This document shows positions 26,750 through 36,918 of a stretch of 41,096 nucleotides of DNA, one piece after another; positions within the stretch are counted from its first letter, which is position 1, and each line of letters starts with the position of its first letter. The position numbers and the translations under genes were made by a program. Origin of the DNA: Sporosarcina sp. E16_8 (lineage in GTDB: Bacteria; Bacillota; Bacilli; Bacillales_A; Planococcaceae); NCBI RefSeq assembly GCF_017347095.1, contig NZ_JADPRZ010000031.1, positions 1 through 41,096 of the forward strand, written 5' to 3'. The notes under the pieces are model-generated. The model had not been told where the DNA came from, ran no database searches, and worked only from the letters and a program-made list of their open reading frames with translations.

Positions 26750-27629
26750 AATCAAAAAAGTAATCATTCCAGCAGCTGGCTTAGGAACTCGTTTTTTACC
26801 CGCAACAAAAGCGATGCCAAAAGAAATGCTTCCAATTGTTGATAAACCAACAATACAATATATAGTCGAAGAAGCTATTGCAGCAGGAATAGAAGATATT
26901 ATTATTGTCACTGGTAAAGGTAAACGAGCTATTGAAGATCATTTTGATAATGCATTTGAACTTGAGGCCAACCTTATCGCAAAAGAAAAATTTGAACTTC
27001 TGGCAAAAGTGCTAGAGTCATCGACTGTAGATATTCACTATATCCGCCAAAAAGAACCCCTTGGGTTAGGTCATGCAATATGGTGTGCACGGAAATTCAT
27101 TGGCAATGAAGCGTTTGGAGTTATGCTTGGTGACGACATTGTCAGAAGTGAAACCCCAGTGTTGAAACAATTGATTGAACAACATGAGATAACGGGTTCA
27201 AGTGTCATTGGTGTACAAGAAGTCCATGCTGAAAGTATTCATAAATATGGAATCGTTGACACCTTTTATAAGGGATCAGATCTAATGCAGATAAGAAATC
27301 TTGTAGAAAAACCTTCAAAAGAACTTGCTCCATCGAACTTGGCGATTATCGGCCGTTATATACTTACACCAGAAATTTTTTCATTTTTAGGAGAAAAAAG
27401 AATAGGGATAGGAGGAGAAATCCAACTTACCGACGCGATTCAACGGCTTAAGGAAATTCAGGATGTATATGCTTACAAATTTGAAGGCAAAAGATATGAT
27501 GTGGGCGAACAATTGGGGTTTATTGAGACGACATTGGCGTTCGCTTTAGATCGTCCAGAGTTGAAAAAAGACGTTCTCGGTTTGATGAAAAAGTTTCTGA
27601 TAGAGCTAGAATACGAGGCGATTGTATGA
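26721..27629 (+). CDS. galU: UTP-glucose-1-phosphate uridylyltransferase GalU/GtaB
   Basis: Makes UDP-glucose, here the likely donor precursor for the epimerase and transferases of the cluster. 302 aa with [54 protein letters not shown] and [10 protein letters not shown], all typical of GtaB. The start is odd. The ATG at 26721 has no ribosome binding site, whereas AAAGGAG at 26727-26733 lies eight bases before an ATA codon at 26742, where homologous proteins begin. It is last in the cluster; a terminator follows at 27757-27810. A second copy for housekeeping use may exist elsewhere. Confidence 0.93.
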   Translation: MMKGVTPISKIKKVIIPAAGLGTRFLPATKAMPKEMLPIVDKPTIQYIVEEAIAAGIEDIIIVTGKGKRAIEDHFDNAFELEANLIAKEKFELLAKVLESSTVDIHYIRQKEPLGLGHAIWCARKFIGNEAFGVMLGDDIVRSETPVLKQLIEQHEITGSSVIGVQEVHAESIHKYGIVDTFYKGSDLMQIRNLVEKPSKELAPSNLAIIGRYILTPEIFSFLGEKRIGIGGEIQLTDAIQRLKEIQDVYAYKFEGKRYDVGEQLGFIETTLAFALDRPELKKDVLGLMKKFLIELEYEAIV

Positions 27630-27756
27630 TTCTGTTCAATGGATAGCTTTTTTGGAGAAAATATAGAGTGCTCCTGGCTGGAAGAGAAAACCTGGTTTGT
27701 CTGACGTAATCGAGACAGACCTATAGGATTTAGTGTACAAGTTCAGAATGTTATTC

Positions 27757-27810
27757 ATAAAAAGACGCCCCGTATCTAGTCATACGATTAGATACAGGGC
27801 GTCTTTTATA
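27757..27810. terminator. Bidirectional terminator after galU and the BCCT gene
   Basis: A roughly 20-bp stem: ATAAAAAGACGCCC plus GTATCTA (27757-27777) pairs with TAGATAC plus GGGCGTCTTTTAT (27790-27810), with one or two unpaired bases. A and T runs on both sides let it end the polysaccharide cluster and the convergent betaine-carrier gene. Confidence 0.85.
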
Positions 27811-27815
27811 TTTGG

Positions 27816-29333
27816 CTATTTCCTCTTAGTCTTATTATAAGGCCTCACCATCAGACCCATCTCCTTCCGTTCCTTATCAAGAGCCTTGTAAAAGGAAATC
27901 ATCATGAAAATGATGACGAAGGAGAAGGGAAGTGCCGCAATTACCAATGCATTTTGCAATGCGGTTAGTCCATTGGCCGAGAGCAGAATGATAGCAACCG
28001 CTGCTTGTGCGATACCCCATGTTAGTTTTACAATATTTGGCGGATTTAGTGATCCGTATGTCGACTGCATTCCGAGCACGAATGTGGCAGAATCCGCGGA
28101 TGTGATGAAAAAGACTGAAATAAGGATTATGGCTACAATCGATAGCAACATTGACAATGGCATCGCTTGGAAAACGGCGAAAAGCGTTTCTTCCGTTTTC
28201 AGCCCAGATAGATCAGTTCCTTTCATTTGCACATCCATTGCTGTGGCACCGAAAACAGAAAACCAGAAAAAGCTAAGCACTGTGGGTAGCATCAAGACAC
28301 CGACCAAGAATTCGCGGATGGTCCGTCCACGAGATACGCGTGCTATGAAGATCCCTACAAACGGGGCCCATGAAATCCACCATGCCCAATAAAAAATGGT
28401 CCAACCATTAATCCACTCCCGATTGGCAACATCAAGCGGTGCTGCCCGGAAGCTCATACGGGCTAAATTTTGTAAGTATAGGCCGATTGTATCGGTAAAT
28501 GTATTGAAGATTAATAAAGTAGGTCCAAGTACGATAACCAGAACCAGTAAGACGACCGCAAGTACCATATTGATATTAGATAAATATTTAATACCTTTAC
28601 CTATACCAGACCAAGCAGAAGCGAGAAATAAAATCGTAACGATAATGATGATGATAATCTGAACGGAAAAACTGATGGGGATATCGAATACATAAGATAA
28701 TCCGCCGTTGATTTGAATAGCCCCAAATCCTAAAGTCGTTGCAACTCCTACTACCGTCGCGAAGACAGCGAGTACATTGACCAATGTGCCTAAAGGGCCG
28801 TTCATCCGATCTCCGAAAAGCGGCTTCAATGTTGAGGAAATCAATCCAGGTTCCCCTTTACGGAATTGGAAATAAGCGAGTGACATGGCAACGACAGCAT
28901 AGATCGCCCATGCATGTATGCCCCAATGGAAGAATGTAAAGCGCATGGATTCACGAAAAGCAGCGGCACTTCCCGGTAGTTCAGTTGCAGGGTCTATAGC
29001 GAAATGCGATAAAGGTTCGGCTGCTCCCCAGAAGACGAGCCCTATTCCCATGCCCGCTGAAAACAGCATTGAGAACCAGCTAATGCGAGAATACTCAGGT
29101 TCTTCATCAGGTTTACCGAGTGTAATCTGCCCCATTGGACTGACGATAAAGAACACGCAGAACAGTACAATTCCAGTGACGACAAGTAAATAATACCAGC
29201 CGAATGAGGTAGTGATGAAATTCTTCATATTATTTGTTGCATTTTCAAAGCTTTCCGGCGCAAAGGCCCCGAATGAAACCGCCAATACTACAAGAACTAG
29301 CGTAATCCAAAAAACGCTTGATACTTTTTTCAT
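27816..29333 (-). CDS. opuD: BCCT-family osmolyte transporter (OpuD-like)
   Basis: A 505-residue betaine/carnitine/choline transporter importing compatible solutes such as glycine betaine with Na+. Twelve membrane segments are visible. Family hallmarks are the glycine-rich [18 protein letters not shown] and the signature [20 protein letters not shown] with [12 protein letters not shown], which contains the tryptophan box. The length is as in OpuD. The short charged C-terminal tail (about 20 residues) may act in osmosensing. AGGTGAT lies before the ATG at 29333. It is monocistronic; exact substrate not decided by sequence. Confidence 0.93.
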   Translation of the reverse strand: MKKVSSVFWITLVLVVLAVSFGAFAPESFENATNNMKNFITTSFGWYYLLVVTGIVLFCVFFIVSPMGQITLGKPDEEPEYSRISWFSMLFSAGMGIGLVFWGAAEPLSHFAIDPATELPGSAAAFRESMRFTFFHWGIHAWAIYAVVAMSLAYFQFRKGEPGLISSTLKPLFGDRMNGPLGTLVNVLAVFATVVGVATTLGFGAIQINGGLSYVFDIPISFSVQIIIIIIVTILFLASAWSGIGKGIKYLSNINMVLAVVLLVLVIVLGPTLLIFNTFTDTIGLYLQNLARMSFRAAPLDVANREWINGWTIFYWAWWISWAPFVGIFIARVSRGRTIREFLVGVLMLPTVLSFFWFSVFGATAMDVQMKGTDLSGLKTEETLFAVFQAMPLSMLLSIVAIILISVFFITSADSATFVLGMQSTYGSLNPPNIVKLTWGIAQAAVAIILLSANGLTALQNALVIAALPFSFVIIFMMISFYKALDKERKEMGLMVRPYNKTKRK

Positions 29334-29467
29334 CTAATCACCTATTTTTCTTAATAAAATAATGGTACATAACAGTTAGATTAATCTTGTCCATTAATCT
29401 TCAATCCCATGCACGTACTTCTCCTTTCATTCCCCTTTCTTTCTATTGTTAAACAAATAAGCACAAT

Positions 29468-29505
29468 GAAAAAACGATTCCATTGGTGATGGAATCGTTT
29501 TTTTT
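29468..29505 (-). terminator. Intrinsic terminator of the Gly/Pro-repeat gene
   Basis: On the minus strand AAACGATTCCA pairs with TGGAATCGTTT around a seven-base loop, flanked by long A and T runs. It lies 35 bases after the stop of the Gly/Pro-repeat gene. Confidence 0.8.
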
Positions 29506-29539
29506 CAATAAGTGAGTGTAAGTAATAGAATGTAGCTTG

Positions 29540-30319
29540 TTAAAAACAAGAGAACCTCTCGATTTGGTTAAGGTCGATCCCCGTATATTCCCATCTTCTT
29601 TGCCTATTACGCCATCTGTAGCCGGCAACAGATGTACGTCCGACGAAGACTGGATAAAACCAAAAACCTTGTCTTCTTGATAACCAAACATATGTTTGTC
29701 GGTAGAGACAACCGCGGATTGCACCTGGATCTACTGCAAACAACTGATTACTTGGATATGCGGGTATTGTGTTTGGCGGCGGTGACGATGGACCTTGTTG
29801 TCCACCAGGCTGTCCAGGTGGTCCAAATCCCGGCTGTCCTTGACCTGGTGGTCGTCCTGGAGGACCGAATCCTGGCATCCCTTGACCCGGTGGTCGTCCT
29901 GGAGGCCAGAATCCTGGCATCCCTTGACCCGGCGGTGGTCCCGGAGGTCCAAATCCTGGCATTCCTGGCCCAGGTGGTCGTCCCGGAGGCCCAAATCCTG
30001 GCATTCCTTGGCCTGGTGGAGCATACCCCTGCATGTCGTGTCCTGAGTGGAAAGCAACCATTTCTTGTTCTGGCATCCCGTAACCTGACATCTCTTGCCC
30101 TGGAGAAAAAGCTTGCGTGTCGTAGCCTTGCATCTCTTGCCCTGGAGAAAAAGCTTGCATGTCGTAACCTTGCATTCCTTGTCCGGACATCCCCATGCCT
30201 GGAGACCAGCTGTCATTCGCATAGCCTGACGTATCTTGCGCCCGGTTGCCTTCATATCCTTCAGGTAATTTCGGGTACCATTGCTGTTCCCCTTGACCAC
30301 CTGGTTGCATGTTAACCAT
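29540..30319 (-). CDS. Gly/Pro/Met/Gln-repeat protein with conserved-looking C-terminal domain
   Basis: A 259-residue low-complexity protein; I do not know its function. Residues about 35-100 have imperfect YDxQAFSPGQEMxGY repeats. Residues about 103-175 have five copies of a roughly 14-residue unit GMPGFGPPGRPPGQ. The last 65 residues are quite different, rich in Trp, Tyr, Arg and Phe (VDPGAIRGCLYRQTYVWLSR and onward, ending SCF), and look like a small folded domain. No signal peptide. The composition recalls spore-coat or exosporium proteins, which is a guess. AAGGAG seven bases before the ATG sets the start. It has its own terminator. Slippage in the repeats may vary its length. Confidence 0.75.
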   Translation of the reverse strand: MVNMQPGGQGEQQWYPKLPEGYEGNRAQDTSGYANDSWSPGMGMSGQGMQGYDMQAFSPGQEMQGYDTQAFSPGQEMSGYGMPEQEMVAFHSGHDMQGYAPPGQGMPGFGPPGRPPGPGMPGFGPPGPPPGQGMPGFWPPGRPPGQGMPGFGPPGRPPGQGQPGFGPPGQPGGQQGPSSPPPNTIPAYPSNQLFAVDPGAIRGCLYRQTYVWLSRRQGFWFYPVFVGRTSVAGYRWRNRQRRWEYTGIDLNQIERFSCF

Positions 30320-31009
30320 TCGTCCACTCCTTCCAAGCGATTCTCTTTATCCTATGCGACAATGGGTGAAAAGGAATGGACTTTTATTCTCGGGAAGCTT
30401 TTTCGAGTTTAGCGGATCTACTGTATGAGTGGGGATGACTGCTATGGAATTGGCGGAAAAAGCGATTGTAGTAAATCATGATGCTAACCTGTCACTTATG
30501 TTTACATATAAAGATGCATTTTATAGGAGGATGCTAGAACCTTTTTTATTTGATAAAGAATTGTCGCTGTTGTAGAGATTCGCGATGCTGTATTACAGTT
30601 CGTTCTATGGGTTACTAAGTTTATCAACTTCACTCCGATTAGATTCTTGGTACTATCTATTTAGGATTTACCAGGCGTTATACCCCACCCGTATAACGAG
30701 CAAATCTAGCGAAGGGGCGACACTAATGATAGGCAGCCCAATATCGCCGAAGCAATAATACCTAGGAGGCATGTAGTTCAATTCCTCCCTAGTGATCTTC
30801 TGACGGGCTTATTGCGTAAGGCCATCACCAAGCGACTAAGCGATATAGGAATCACACACCATTTTTTAATTGCCAACTATTATAGCAACTTCACCGCTTC
30901 ATCCCACTACAATAGCACCCTATTAGCACGAACTAAATTTTCTGAATACCGTACAATAAACCGCTTTCATCGTGTACGATATTAGTAGATTAGTAAGGAG
31001 GGGTTCATA
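30320..31009. other. 690-base leader/intergenic region before hutU
   Basis: No convincing gene. A 46-codon frame at 30435-30575 (starting MTAMELAEKAIVVNHD) has only a weak ribosome binding site and no known relatives. A nested inverted repeat lies at 30752-30815. Near the hut start, CGTACA (30950-30955) and TGTACG (30973-30978) form an inverted pair whose second arm sits in a short palindrome ATCGTGTACGAT (30969-30980), a possible regulator site. A clear sigma-A promoter was not identified. Confidence 0.45.
30752..30815 (+). promoter_or_regulatory. Nested stem-loop upstream of hut operon
   Basis: GCAATAA (30752-30758) pairs with TTATTGC (30809-30815). Inside, CTAGGAGG (30762-30769) pairs with CCTCCCTAG (30784-30792) with one bulge. 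It could be a folded leader RNA or a remnant element; there is no T run, so it is not a terminator. It does not resemble the hutP leader that I know from B. subtilis. Confidence 0.35.
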
Positions 31010-32686
31010 GTGGGGAAAGCATCTGAAATGGTTATTCGTTACCGTGGGACTGAGTTGAACACGAAGGGGTGGCAGCAGGAGGCGGCGCTTCGTATGCTTA
31101 TGAATAACTTAGACGCGGAAGTAGCGGAGCATCCCGATGATCTAGTCGTTTACGGTGGCATTGGAAAGGCGGCACGCAATTGGGAGTCGTTCGACGCAAT
31201 TGTCCGCTCGTTGAAAGAACTTGAAAATGATGAAACACTACTTGTGCAATCGGGGAAACCAGTTGCGATATTCAAGTCACATACAGATGCACCAAAAGTA
31301 TTAATAGCAAACTCGAACCTAGTCCCGGCCTATGCCAACTGGGAACATTTCCATGAGCTCGATAAAAAAGGACTTATGATGTACGGACAAATGACAGCGG
31401 GAAGCTGGATTTATATCGGTTCACAAGGAATCGTGCAAGGGACATACGAAACATTTGCAGAACTGGCGAAGCAACATTTCGGGGAGTCGCTGAAAGGGAC
31501 GATCACACTAACTGCCGGACTTGGCGGAATGGGTGCTGCACAGCCGCTAGCGGTTACGATGGCCGGGGGCGTTTGTATCGGCATTGAAGTGGATGAAACC
31601 CGAATTGATCGCAGAATTGAAACACGCTATACCGATGTGAAAACAGATTCACTGGAAGAAGCGATTCGTCTTGCGCTAGAAGCGAAAAAAGAAGGCCGTG
31701 CACTGTCAATCGGCTTGCTAGGAAATGCAGCAGAAGTTCTTCCTGCCATGCTTGCAATCGGATTTATTCCGGATGTGTTGACTGATCAGACATCTGCGCA
31801 TGATCCGTTAAACGGTTATATCCCGTCTGGCATGTCACTCGACGAAGCTGCAAAACTTCGCTCGGATAACCCCGAGGAGTATGTGAAACGTTCGAAAGCA
31901 TCCATGGCAAAACATGTTGAGGCAATGCTAGAAATGATGGATAAAGGTGCGATTACGTTCGACTACGGTAATAATATCCGTCAAGTGGCCAAAGACGAAG
32001 GTGTTACGCGTGCGTTTGATTTCCCAGGGTTTGTTCCTGCCTATATACGTCCACAGTTTTGTGAAGGAAAAGGTCCTTTCCGCTGGGTAGCTTTATCAGG
32101 AGATCCTGAAGATATTTATAAAACGGATGAAGTGATTTTACGCGAATTCAGTGACAACAAACATTTATGCAATTGGATTCGGATGGCGCAAGATAAAATT
32201 CAATTCCAAGGATTGCCTTCACGGATTTGCTGGCTAGGTTACGGGGAACGTGCTCGGTTCGGGAAAATCATTAATGATATGGTGGCTTCGGGCGAATTAA
32301 AAGCACCGATTGTCATTGGGCGAGATCATCTTGACTCCGGGTCAGTTGCATCGCCAAACCGTGAGACGGAAGCGATGAAAGACGGATCGGATGCAGTAGC
32401 TGACTGGCCGTTGTTGAATGCAATGATCAATGCGGTTGGCGGAGCTACTTGGGTTTCCATTCATCATGGGGGCGGCGTTGGAATGGGTTACTCGGTTCAT
32501 GCAGGCATGGTGATTGTCGCAGACGGAACCAAAGAAGCGGAAGCTCGAATCGAACGTGTATTGACGACGGATCCGGGAATGGGCATTGTCCGTCATGTAG
32601 ATGCGGGCTATGAACTCGCCGAGAAAACAGCCCGTGAAAAAGGCGTCAATATCCCAATGATGGCAAAAGAGGCGATTCAAGAATGA
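31010..32686 (+). CDS. hutU: Urocanate hydratase HutU
   Basis: Second enzyme of histidine degradation, hydrating urocanate to imidazolonepropionate using tightly bound NAD+; cytoplasmic, 558 aa, normal length. Diagnostic stretches are [38 protein letters not shown] and [19 protein letters not shown] with the catalytic-region cysteine, and the late [14 protein letters not shown] start after AAGGAGGGG. It is first of a compact hutU-hutI-hutH operon and overlaps hutI by four bases (ATGA). The gene order differs from hutPHUIGM of B. subtilis. Confidence 0.97.
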   Translation: MGKASEMVIRYRGTELNTKGWQQEAALRMLMNNLDAEVAEHPDDLVVYGGIGKAARNWESFDAIVRSLKELENDETLLVQSGKPVAIFKSHTDAPKVLIANSNLVPAYANWEHFHELDKKGLMMYGQMTAGSWIYIGSQGIVQGTYETFAELAKQHFGESLKGTITLTAGLGGMGAAQPLAVTMAGGVCIGIEVDETRIDRRIETRYTDVKTDSLEEAIRLALEAKKEGRALSIGLLGNAAEVLPAMLAIGFIPDVLTDQTSAHDPLNGYIPSGMSLDEAAKLRSDNPEEYVKRSKASMAKHVEAMLEMMDKGAITFDYGNNIRQVAKDEGVTRAFDFPGFVPAYIRPQFCEGKGPFRWVALSGDPEDIYKTDEVILREFSDNKHLCNWIRMAQDKIQFQGLPSRICWLGYGERARFGKIINDMVASGELKAPIVIGRDHLDSGSVASPNRETEAMKDGSDAVADWPLLNAMINAVGGATWVSIHHGGGVGMGYSVHAGMVIVADGTKEAEARIERVLTTDPGMGIVRHVDAGYELAEKTAREKGVNIPMMAKEAIQE

Positions 32687-33942
32687 CAAACGTTGTTTGG
32701 ATTAAACACGCAACACAACTCGCGACGCTAGCCCAACCAAGTTCAGCACCGCGAATAAAACAAGCGATGAATGAGTTAACAATCATAGAAGACGGCAGTA
32801 TCTGGATTGAAGAGGGCATCATTCAAGCGGTCGGAACAACGCAGGAACTTGAAGAGCAGTTCAAAGACCGCGCCCATGAAGCTGAAATCACAGACGCGAC
32901 AGGTCATCTCGTTACACCGGGGCTTGTCGATCCACATACACATGTTGCTTATGGCGGCAGTCGCGAACGTGAATTTGAAATGCGACTTGAAGGTGCGACC
33001 TATATGGACATTATGAATGCAGGCGGCGGTATTCATGCGACAACAAAAATGACGCGCGAAGCGACTGAAGATGAACTTGTTGAGCAGGCGAAGAAACGTC
33101 TGGATTCATTTTTGAAACATGGCGTCACGACTGTCGAAGGAAAAAGCGGTTACGGCTTAGATTTAGAAACGGAACTCAAACAGTTGCGTGTCATGAAACG
33201 TTTGCAGCAAGAACACGCGATTGACCTTGTGCCAACATTCATGGGTGCACACGCAGTCCCAACAGAATTCAAAGGGCGAGAAGACGATTATATAGATCTA
33301 GTTGTCAATGAAATGCTTCCTGCTGTTGCCAATGAAAAGCTCGCAGTCTTCAACGATGTATTTTGTGAAGTCGGTGTTTTCACACCTGAACAATCACAAC
33401 GAATTTTGGAAGCTGGGAAAAAGGTTGGTCTGATACCGAAAATCCATGCAGATGAAATTGAACCCTATGGCGGTGCGGAACTTGCGGCAAAAGTTGGAGC
33501 GATTTCAGCAGAGCATTTATTGAAAGCGTCTGATGAAGGAATTAAAGCGATGGCAGACGCGGGGACGATCGCTTGTTTATTGCCAGCAACGGCTTTATTC
33601 CTTAGAGAGCAGGCAGCGGAAGGGCGCAAGATGATTGATGCTGGCGTACCAGTCGCAATTTCGACAGATTGTAATCCTGGATCTTCACCGACAACATCGA
33701 TGCCACTTGTTATGAACTTAGCGTGCATATCGATGCGCCTAACACCGGCAGAAGCGCTTACTGCCGCGACATATAACGCGGCGTGTGCGATTCGGATGGA
33801 AAACGCGACGGGATCACTGGAACCAGGTAAACAAGGAGATGTCGTTCTATGGGACATTTCAAACTACCAAGAACTTCAATACTTGTTTGGGGTAAACCAC
33901 GTTAAGTCCGTTTGGAAAAAAGGTGTAAAAGTCGTTGGATGA
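32683..33942 (+). CDS. hutI: Imidazolonepropionase HutI
   Basis: An amidohydrolase opening the imidazolone ring to N-formimino-glutamate, third step of histidine use; 419 aa. Metal ligands are visible in [26 protein letters not shown] and [16 protein letters not shown]. Its ATG overlaps the hutU stop (ATGA), indicating coupled translation. The gap to hutH is 25 bases, containing the hutH ribosome binding site. Confidence 0.96.
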   Translation: MTNVVWIKHATQLATLAQPSSAPRIKQAMNELTIIEDGSIWIEEGIIQAVGTTQELEEQFKDRAHEAEITDATGHLVTPGLVDPHTHVAYGGSREREFEMRLEGATYMDIMNAGGGIHATTKMTREATEDELVEQAKKRLDSFLKHGVTTVEGKSGYGLDLETELKQLRVMKRLQQEHAIDLVPTFMGAHAVPTEFKGREDDYIDLVVNEMLPAVANEKLAVFNDVFCEVGVFTPEQSQRILEAGKKVGLIPKIHADEIEPYGGAELAAKVGAISAEHLLKASDEGIKAMADAGTIACLLPATALFLREQAAEGRKMIDAGVPVAISTDCNPGSSPTTSMPLVMNLACISMRLTPAEALTAATYNAACAIRMENATGSLEPGKQGDVVLWDISNYQELQYLFGVNHVKSVWKKGVKVVG

Positions 33943-33967
33943 TTAATTTTACTAAAGGATGGTTGTC

Positions 33968-35446
33968 ATGATTGAATTAACAGGTTCGTCTCTAAGTCTG
34001 GCTCAAATGAACGACATTTTATATAAAGAGATTGGGGTTTCATTGAACGAGGAAGCCGTGGAACGCGTGAATAAAAGCCGTGCAGCTGTCGAAAAAATTG
34101 TTCGGGAAGACCGGACTGTTTACGGAATTAATACAGGTTTTGGTAAATTTAGCGACGTTAAAATCGATGAAAAAGATACGAAAGCATTGCAATTGCACTT
34201 GATTCGATCCCACTCATGCGGCGTTGGAGAAGCGTTTCCTGAAACGGTTTCGCGTGCGATGGTTGTGCTTCGCCTGAACGCGCTTTTGAAAGGTTTCTCA
34301 GGAATCCGTGCAGAAGTGTTGGAACGCTTTGCTTATATGGTGAACAATCGCATTCACCCGGTCATTCCGCAGCAAGGATCACTTGGTGCATCAGGCGATC
34401 TTGCGCCATTGTCCCATCTCGCACTTGTTTTGCTTGGTGAAGGTTTTGTCTGGCAAGATGGTTTGCATGTTCCAGCTGCAACTATTTGGAAAGAGCATGG
34501 CATGTCGCCGATTGTGCTCGAAGCGAAAGAAGGGCTCGCACTTATTAATGGCACGCAAGCGATGACTGCGCAAGGCGTTGTCAATTATTTGGAGGCAGAA
34601 TCACTTGCGTATGCTAGTGAATGGATTGCGGCAATGACAATGGAAGCGCTCTATGGAATTACAGACGCATTTCATCCAGCGATTCACGAAGCGCGCGGTT
34701 ATCCGGAACAAATGGATGTTGCAGCGAGAATGTTGGATTGGTTGGAAGGGAGTCAGCTTACGACCGTCCAAGGCGAAAAACGTGTCCAAGACGCTTATTC
34801 AATTCGTTGTATTCCACAAGTGCACGGCGCGAGCTGGCAAGTGCTTGGCTATGTAAAAGAGAAGCTGGAGATTGAGATGAATGCTGCGACAGACAATCCA
34901 CTAATTTTCGATGATGGGGATACTGTTGTATCAGGTGGTAATTTCCATGGTCAGCCAATTGCGTTTGCGATGGACTTCTTGAAGCTTGGCGTGGCAGAAC
35001 TTGCAAGTATTTCCGAGCGTCGTATTGAACGGCTCGTTAATCCACATTTAAATGAAGGATTACCACCGTTCCTTAGCCCGGAACCGGGTTTACAATCGGG
35101 TGCAATGATCTTGCAATATTCAGCAGCAAGCCTTGTTTCTGAGAATAAAACACTTGCACATCCAGCGTCCGTGGATTCGATTCCATCGTCCGGTAATCAG
35201 GAAGACCATGTCTCGATGGGAACGATTGGCGCGAGGCATGCGCATGCCATCATTAAAAATGCGCGAAACGTGCTTGGGATTGAAGCGCTTTGTGCGATGA
35301 CAGGCTGTTCTATTCGAGAAGTAGAAAAAATGGCTCCGAAAACGCGTGAGAAGTTCGAGCAATTAAGTGCCATTGTTAGTCCGATAGATGAAGACCGTAT
35401 CTTTACACCGGATATTGAAAAGATTGCTCAGTTTTTGGTAGGGTAA
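33968..35446 (+). CDS. hutH: Histidine ammonia-lyase HutH
   Basis: Deaminates histidine to urocanate, the first pathway step; 492 aa. The MIO prosthetic group forms from ASG in [17 protein letters not shown] (about residues 138-154). Other family motifs are [22 protein letters not shown] and [11 protein letters not shown]. An ATG-like upstream GTG at 33959 exists, but AAAGGATGG eight bases before the ATG at 33968 is decisive. It is last in the operon; the formiminoglutamate-degrading enzyme and histidine permease genes must lie elsewhere if the pathway is complete. Confidence 0.96.
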   Translation: MIELTGSSLSLAQMNDILYKEIGVSLNEEAVERVNKSRAAVEKIVREDRTVYGINTGFGKFSDVKIDEKDTKALQLHLIRSHSCGVGEAFPETVSRAMVVLRLNALLKGFSGIRAEVLERFAYMVNNRIHPVIPQQGSLGASGDLAPLSHLALVLLGEGFVWQDGLHVPAATIWKEHGMSPIVLEAKEGLALINGTQAMTAQGVVNYLEAESLAYASEWIAAMTMEALYGITDAFHPAIHEARGYPEQMDVAARMLDWLEGSQLTTVQGEKRVQDAYSIRCIPQVHGASWQVLGYVKEKLEIEMNAATDNPLIFDDGDTVVSGGNFHGQPIAFAMDFLKLGVAELASISERRIERLVNPHLNEGLPPFLSPEPGLQSGAMILQYSAASLVSENKTLAHPASVDSIPSSGNQEDHVSMGTIGARHAHAIIKNARNVLGIEALCAMTGCSIREVEKMAPKTREKFEQLSAIVSPIDEDRIFTPDIEKIAQFLVG

Positions 35447-35450
35447 CGAG

Positions 35451-35489
35451 CAAAAGACCGAAGCGAGATTTGACAGCTTCGGTCTTTTG
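35451..35489 (+). terminator. Intrinsic terminator of the hut operon
   Basis: CAAAAGACCGAAGC (35451-35464) pairs perfectly with GCTTCGGTCTTTTG (35476-35489) around an 11-base loop. Confidence 0.85.
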
Positions 35490-35744
35490 TGTTGAATGAA
35501 GTGATGAAAGTTGGAACCAATCATAAAGCAGCGCGAACCGATCATCGCATCCGGTACCTGGCACCCGAATTTACTAAATTTCACTATATCAAATATTAGT
35601 TTTAATCCCCGTTTTGGCTTCATAATTGATCAAAAGTTACGATTTCATACCCAAAATGGAATTATTCGTCTTTCTGCTAAATTCACTTTATATTCCTTTT
35701 GTTATAAGGTGGATGAAAGAATCAGTATGAAGGGGCTGAGCGGT

Positions 35745-36740
35745 ATGGTGAGAGCGTTAGTATGGGAAAAGCCAGCGGATTATGAAGCGGGAGACTTGGA
35801 TCAAGACGGTCTATGGAAAAAAGTGATTGGAGAACTATTCGAAGACTTTTTGTTGTTTTTCGCACCAACATTACATGCACAAGTAGATTTTTCAAAAGCA
35901 CCGGATTTTTTGCAACAGGAACTTTTTCAAGAAATTATGGATGAAAAGAAAGGGCGCCGAATGGCAGACCAACTTGTCAAAGTGTATCTGGTTGACGGTG
36001 AAGAAAAGTGGATTTTAGTACATGTGGAAGTGCAAAGTGACAATGAAAAAGATTTTGCTAAGCGAATGTTTCAATACTTTTATCGCATTTATGATCGGTT
36101 TGATCGAGAAATTGTTGCATTAGCCATCATGACATCGCCGCATCAAAGCGAATTTTCTACTCAATTTCGCTACTCCTATTTTGGCACAAAGCTGGATTAT
36201 GCGTATACTAATTATAAGGTTGCCGATTACGATTATAAAGAATTGGAGCAGTCAGATAAGCTATTCAGTAAAGTTGTCCTTGCGACCAAATATATGAACG
36301 AAACGAAGCAAGATGCTGACAAACGCTATGCGTTTAAAATGAAATTAATGCGGGAAATTATTAAACACCCCATTTATTCGCGCACGACGATTCAAGCTGT
36401 ATTTTATTTTATAGACTACTTATTACGGTTACCGCAGGAGTTATCCGAACAACTCGCAAAAATAATTCGCCCTATTTTAAAAGAGGAGGCCAACGACATG
36501 GTTCAATTTAACGAAGAAAACCCATCACCAACTCTAGCTGCAATCTTCGCCATGGAACGAGAAGAGGGAGAAAGAAAAGGAATAGAGCAAGGAATAGAGC
36601 GAGGTATAGAGCAAGGAATAGAGCAAGGTATAGCGAAAGTCGTACTTGAAATGCTAAAAGAGGGCGCGTCAATTGACTTTATTGCCAAGGTAACTCATCT
36701 GGATAAAGAAGCAATTGAGAAGATAAGAAAAATGAATTGA
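35745..36740 (+). CDS. Rpn-family PD-(D/E)XK nuclease (full-length form)
   Basis: A 331-residue member of the Rpn (recombination-promoting nuclease / transposase_31-like) family. The nuclease core shows D75 in RRMADQLVKVYLV and E95-V-Q97 in WILVHVEVQ, the usual family variant of D...ExK. Helical region 98-250 follows, then a C-terminal domain with GIEQ repeats (about 279-294) and a short helical end. AAGGGG nine bases before the ATG at 35745 is a moderate site; an ATG at 35727 and a long upstream open frame lack one and cross a dispersed palindrome. A strong in-frame internal start lies at 36498. Rpn proteins of E. coli are known as antiphage nucleases controlled by their own C-terminal fragment. 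Confidence 0.88.
   Translation: MVRALVWEKPADYEAGDLDQDGLWKKVIGELFEDFLLFFAPTLHAQVDFSKAPDFLQQELFQEIMDEKKGRRMADQLVKVYLVDGEEKWILVHVEVQSDNEKDFAKRMFQYFYRIYDRFDREIVALAIMTSPHQSEFSTQFRYSYFGTKLDYAYTNYKVADYDYKELEQSDKLFSKVVLATKYMNETKQDADKRYAFKMKLMREIIKHPIYSRTTIQAVFYFIDYLLRLPQELSEQLAKIIRPILKEEANDMVQFNEENPSPTLAAIFAMEREEGERKGIEQGIERGIEQGIEQGIAKVVLEMLKEGASIDFIAKVTHLDKEAIEKIRKMN
36498..36740 (+). CDS. Predicted internally initiated C-terminal Rpn product (RpnS-like), 80 aa
   Basis: Within the rpn gene, AGAGGAGG (36482-36489) is followed eight bases later by an in-frame ATG (36498), better than the signal of the full gene. The product would be residues 252-331 of the nuclease protein: a Pro-containing linker, a charged EREEGERKG helix, four to five GIEQ units and a terminal helix, without any nuclease motif. 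In E. coli, short C-terminal Rpn forms made from internal starts bind and block the toxic full-length nuclease. The same role is inferred here and is not shown by sequence alone. Confidence 0.65.
   Translation: MVQFNEENPSPTLAAIFAMEREEGERKGIEQGIERGIEQGIEQGIAKVVLEMLKEGASIDFIAKVTHLDKEAIEKIRKMN
36579..36638 (+). repeat. 12-bp in-frame tandem repeats in rpn
   Basis: Units of GGAATAGAGCAA at 36579, 36591, 36603 and 36615, each with at most one or two changes, plus a decayed fifth at 36627. Each unit encodes GIEQ or GIER, so gain or loss of units would keep the frame and only change the length of the linker helix in both protein forms. Confidence 0.85.
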
Positions 36741-36918
36741 TTCATTAAAAAAGGTTATCTTTGCACGATGCTATTCAAAAAATTGTATAACGATAAAAAT
36801 GAAGATTAGTCATCTACTTGAATGTCTGATCTTTATTTTTCATTCTGAATCTGATTTGAAATCGATTATTGGCCATTATGCTATGATAGAACGAGCAATG
36901 ATTTTAGGGGGAGTTTCG

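Noticed and set aside
29632..30315. Long plus-strand open frame (227 codons) opposite the Gly/Pro-repeat gene
   Set aside because: It is the antisense of GC-rich repeats, which rarely contain stops; it has no ribosome binding site, and the minus-strand gene has a good one plus a terminator.
30435..30575. 46-codon frame upstream of hutU as a gene
   Set aside because: Only a weak ribosome binding site, no recognisable homology and no clear promoter; kept only as a note in the intergenic entry.
35511..35744. N-terminal extension of the rpn frame
   Set aside because: The extension contains a dispersed TGCCAGGTACC-type palindrome and non-family sequence; the family fold starts at 35745 with a ribosome binding site.
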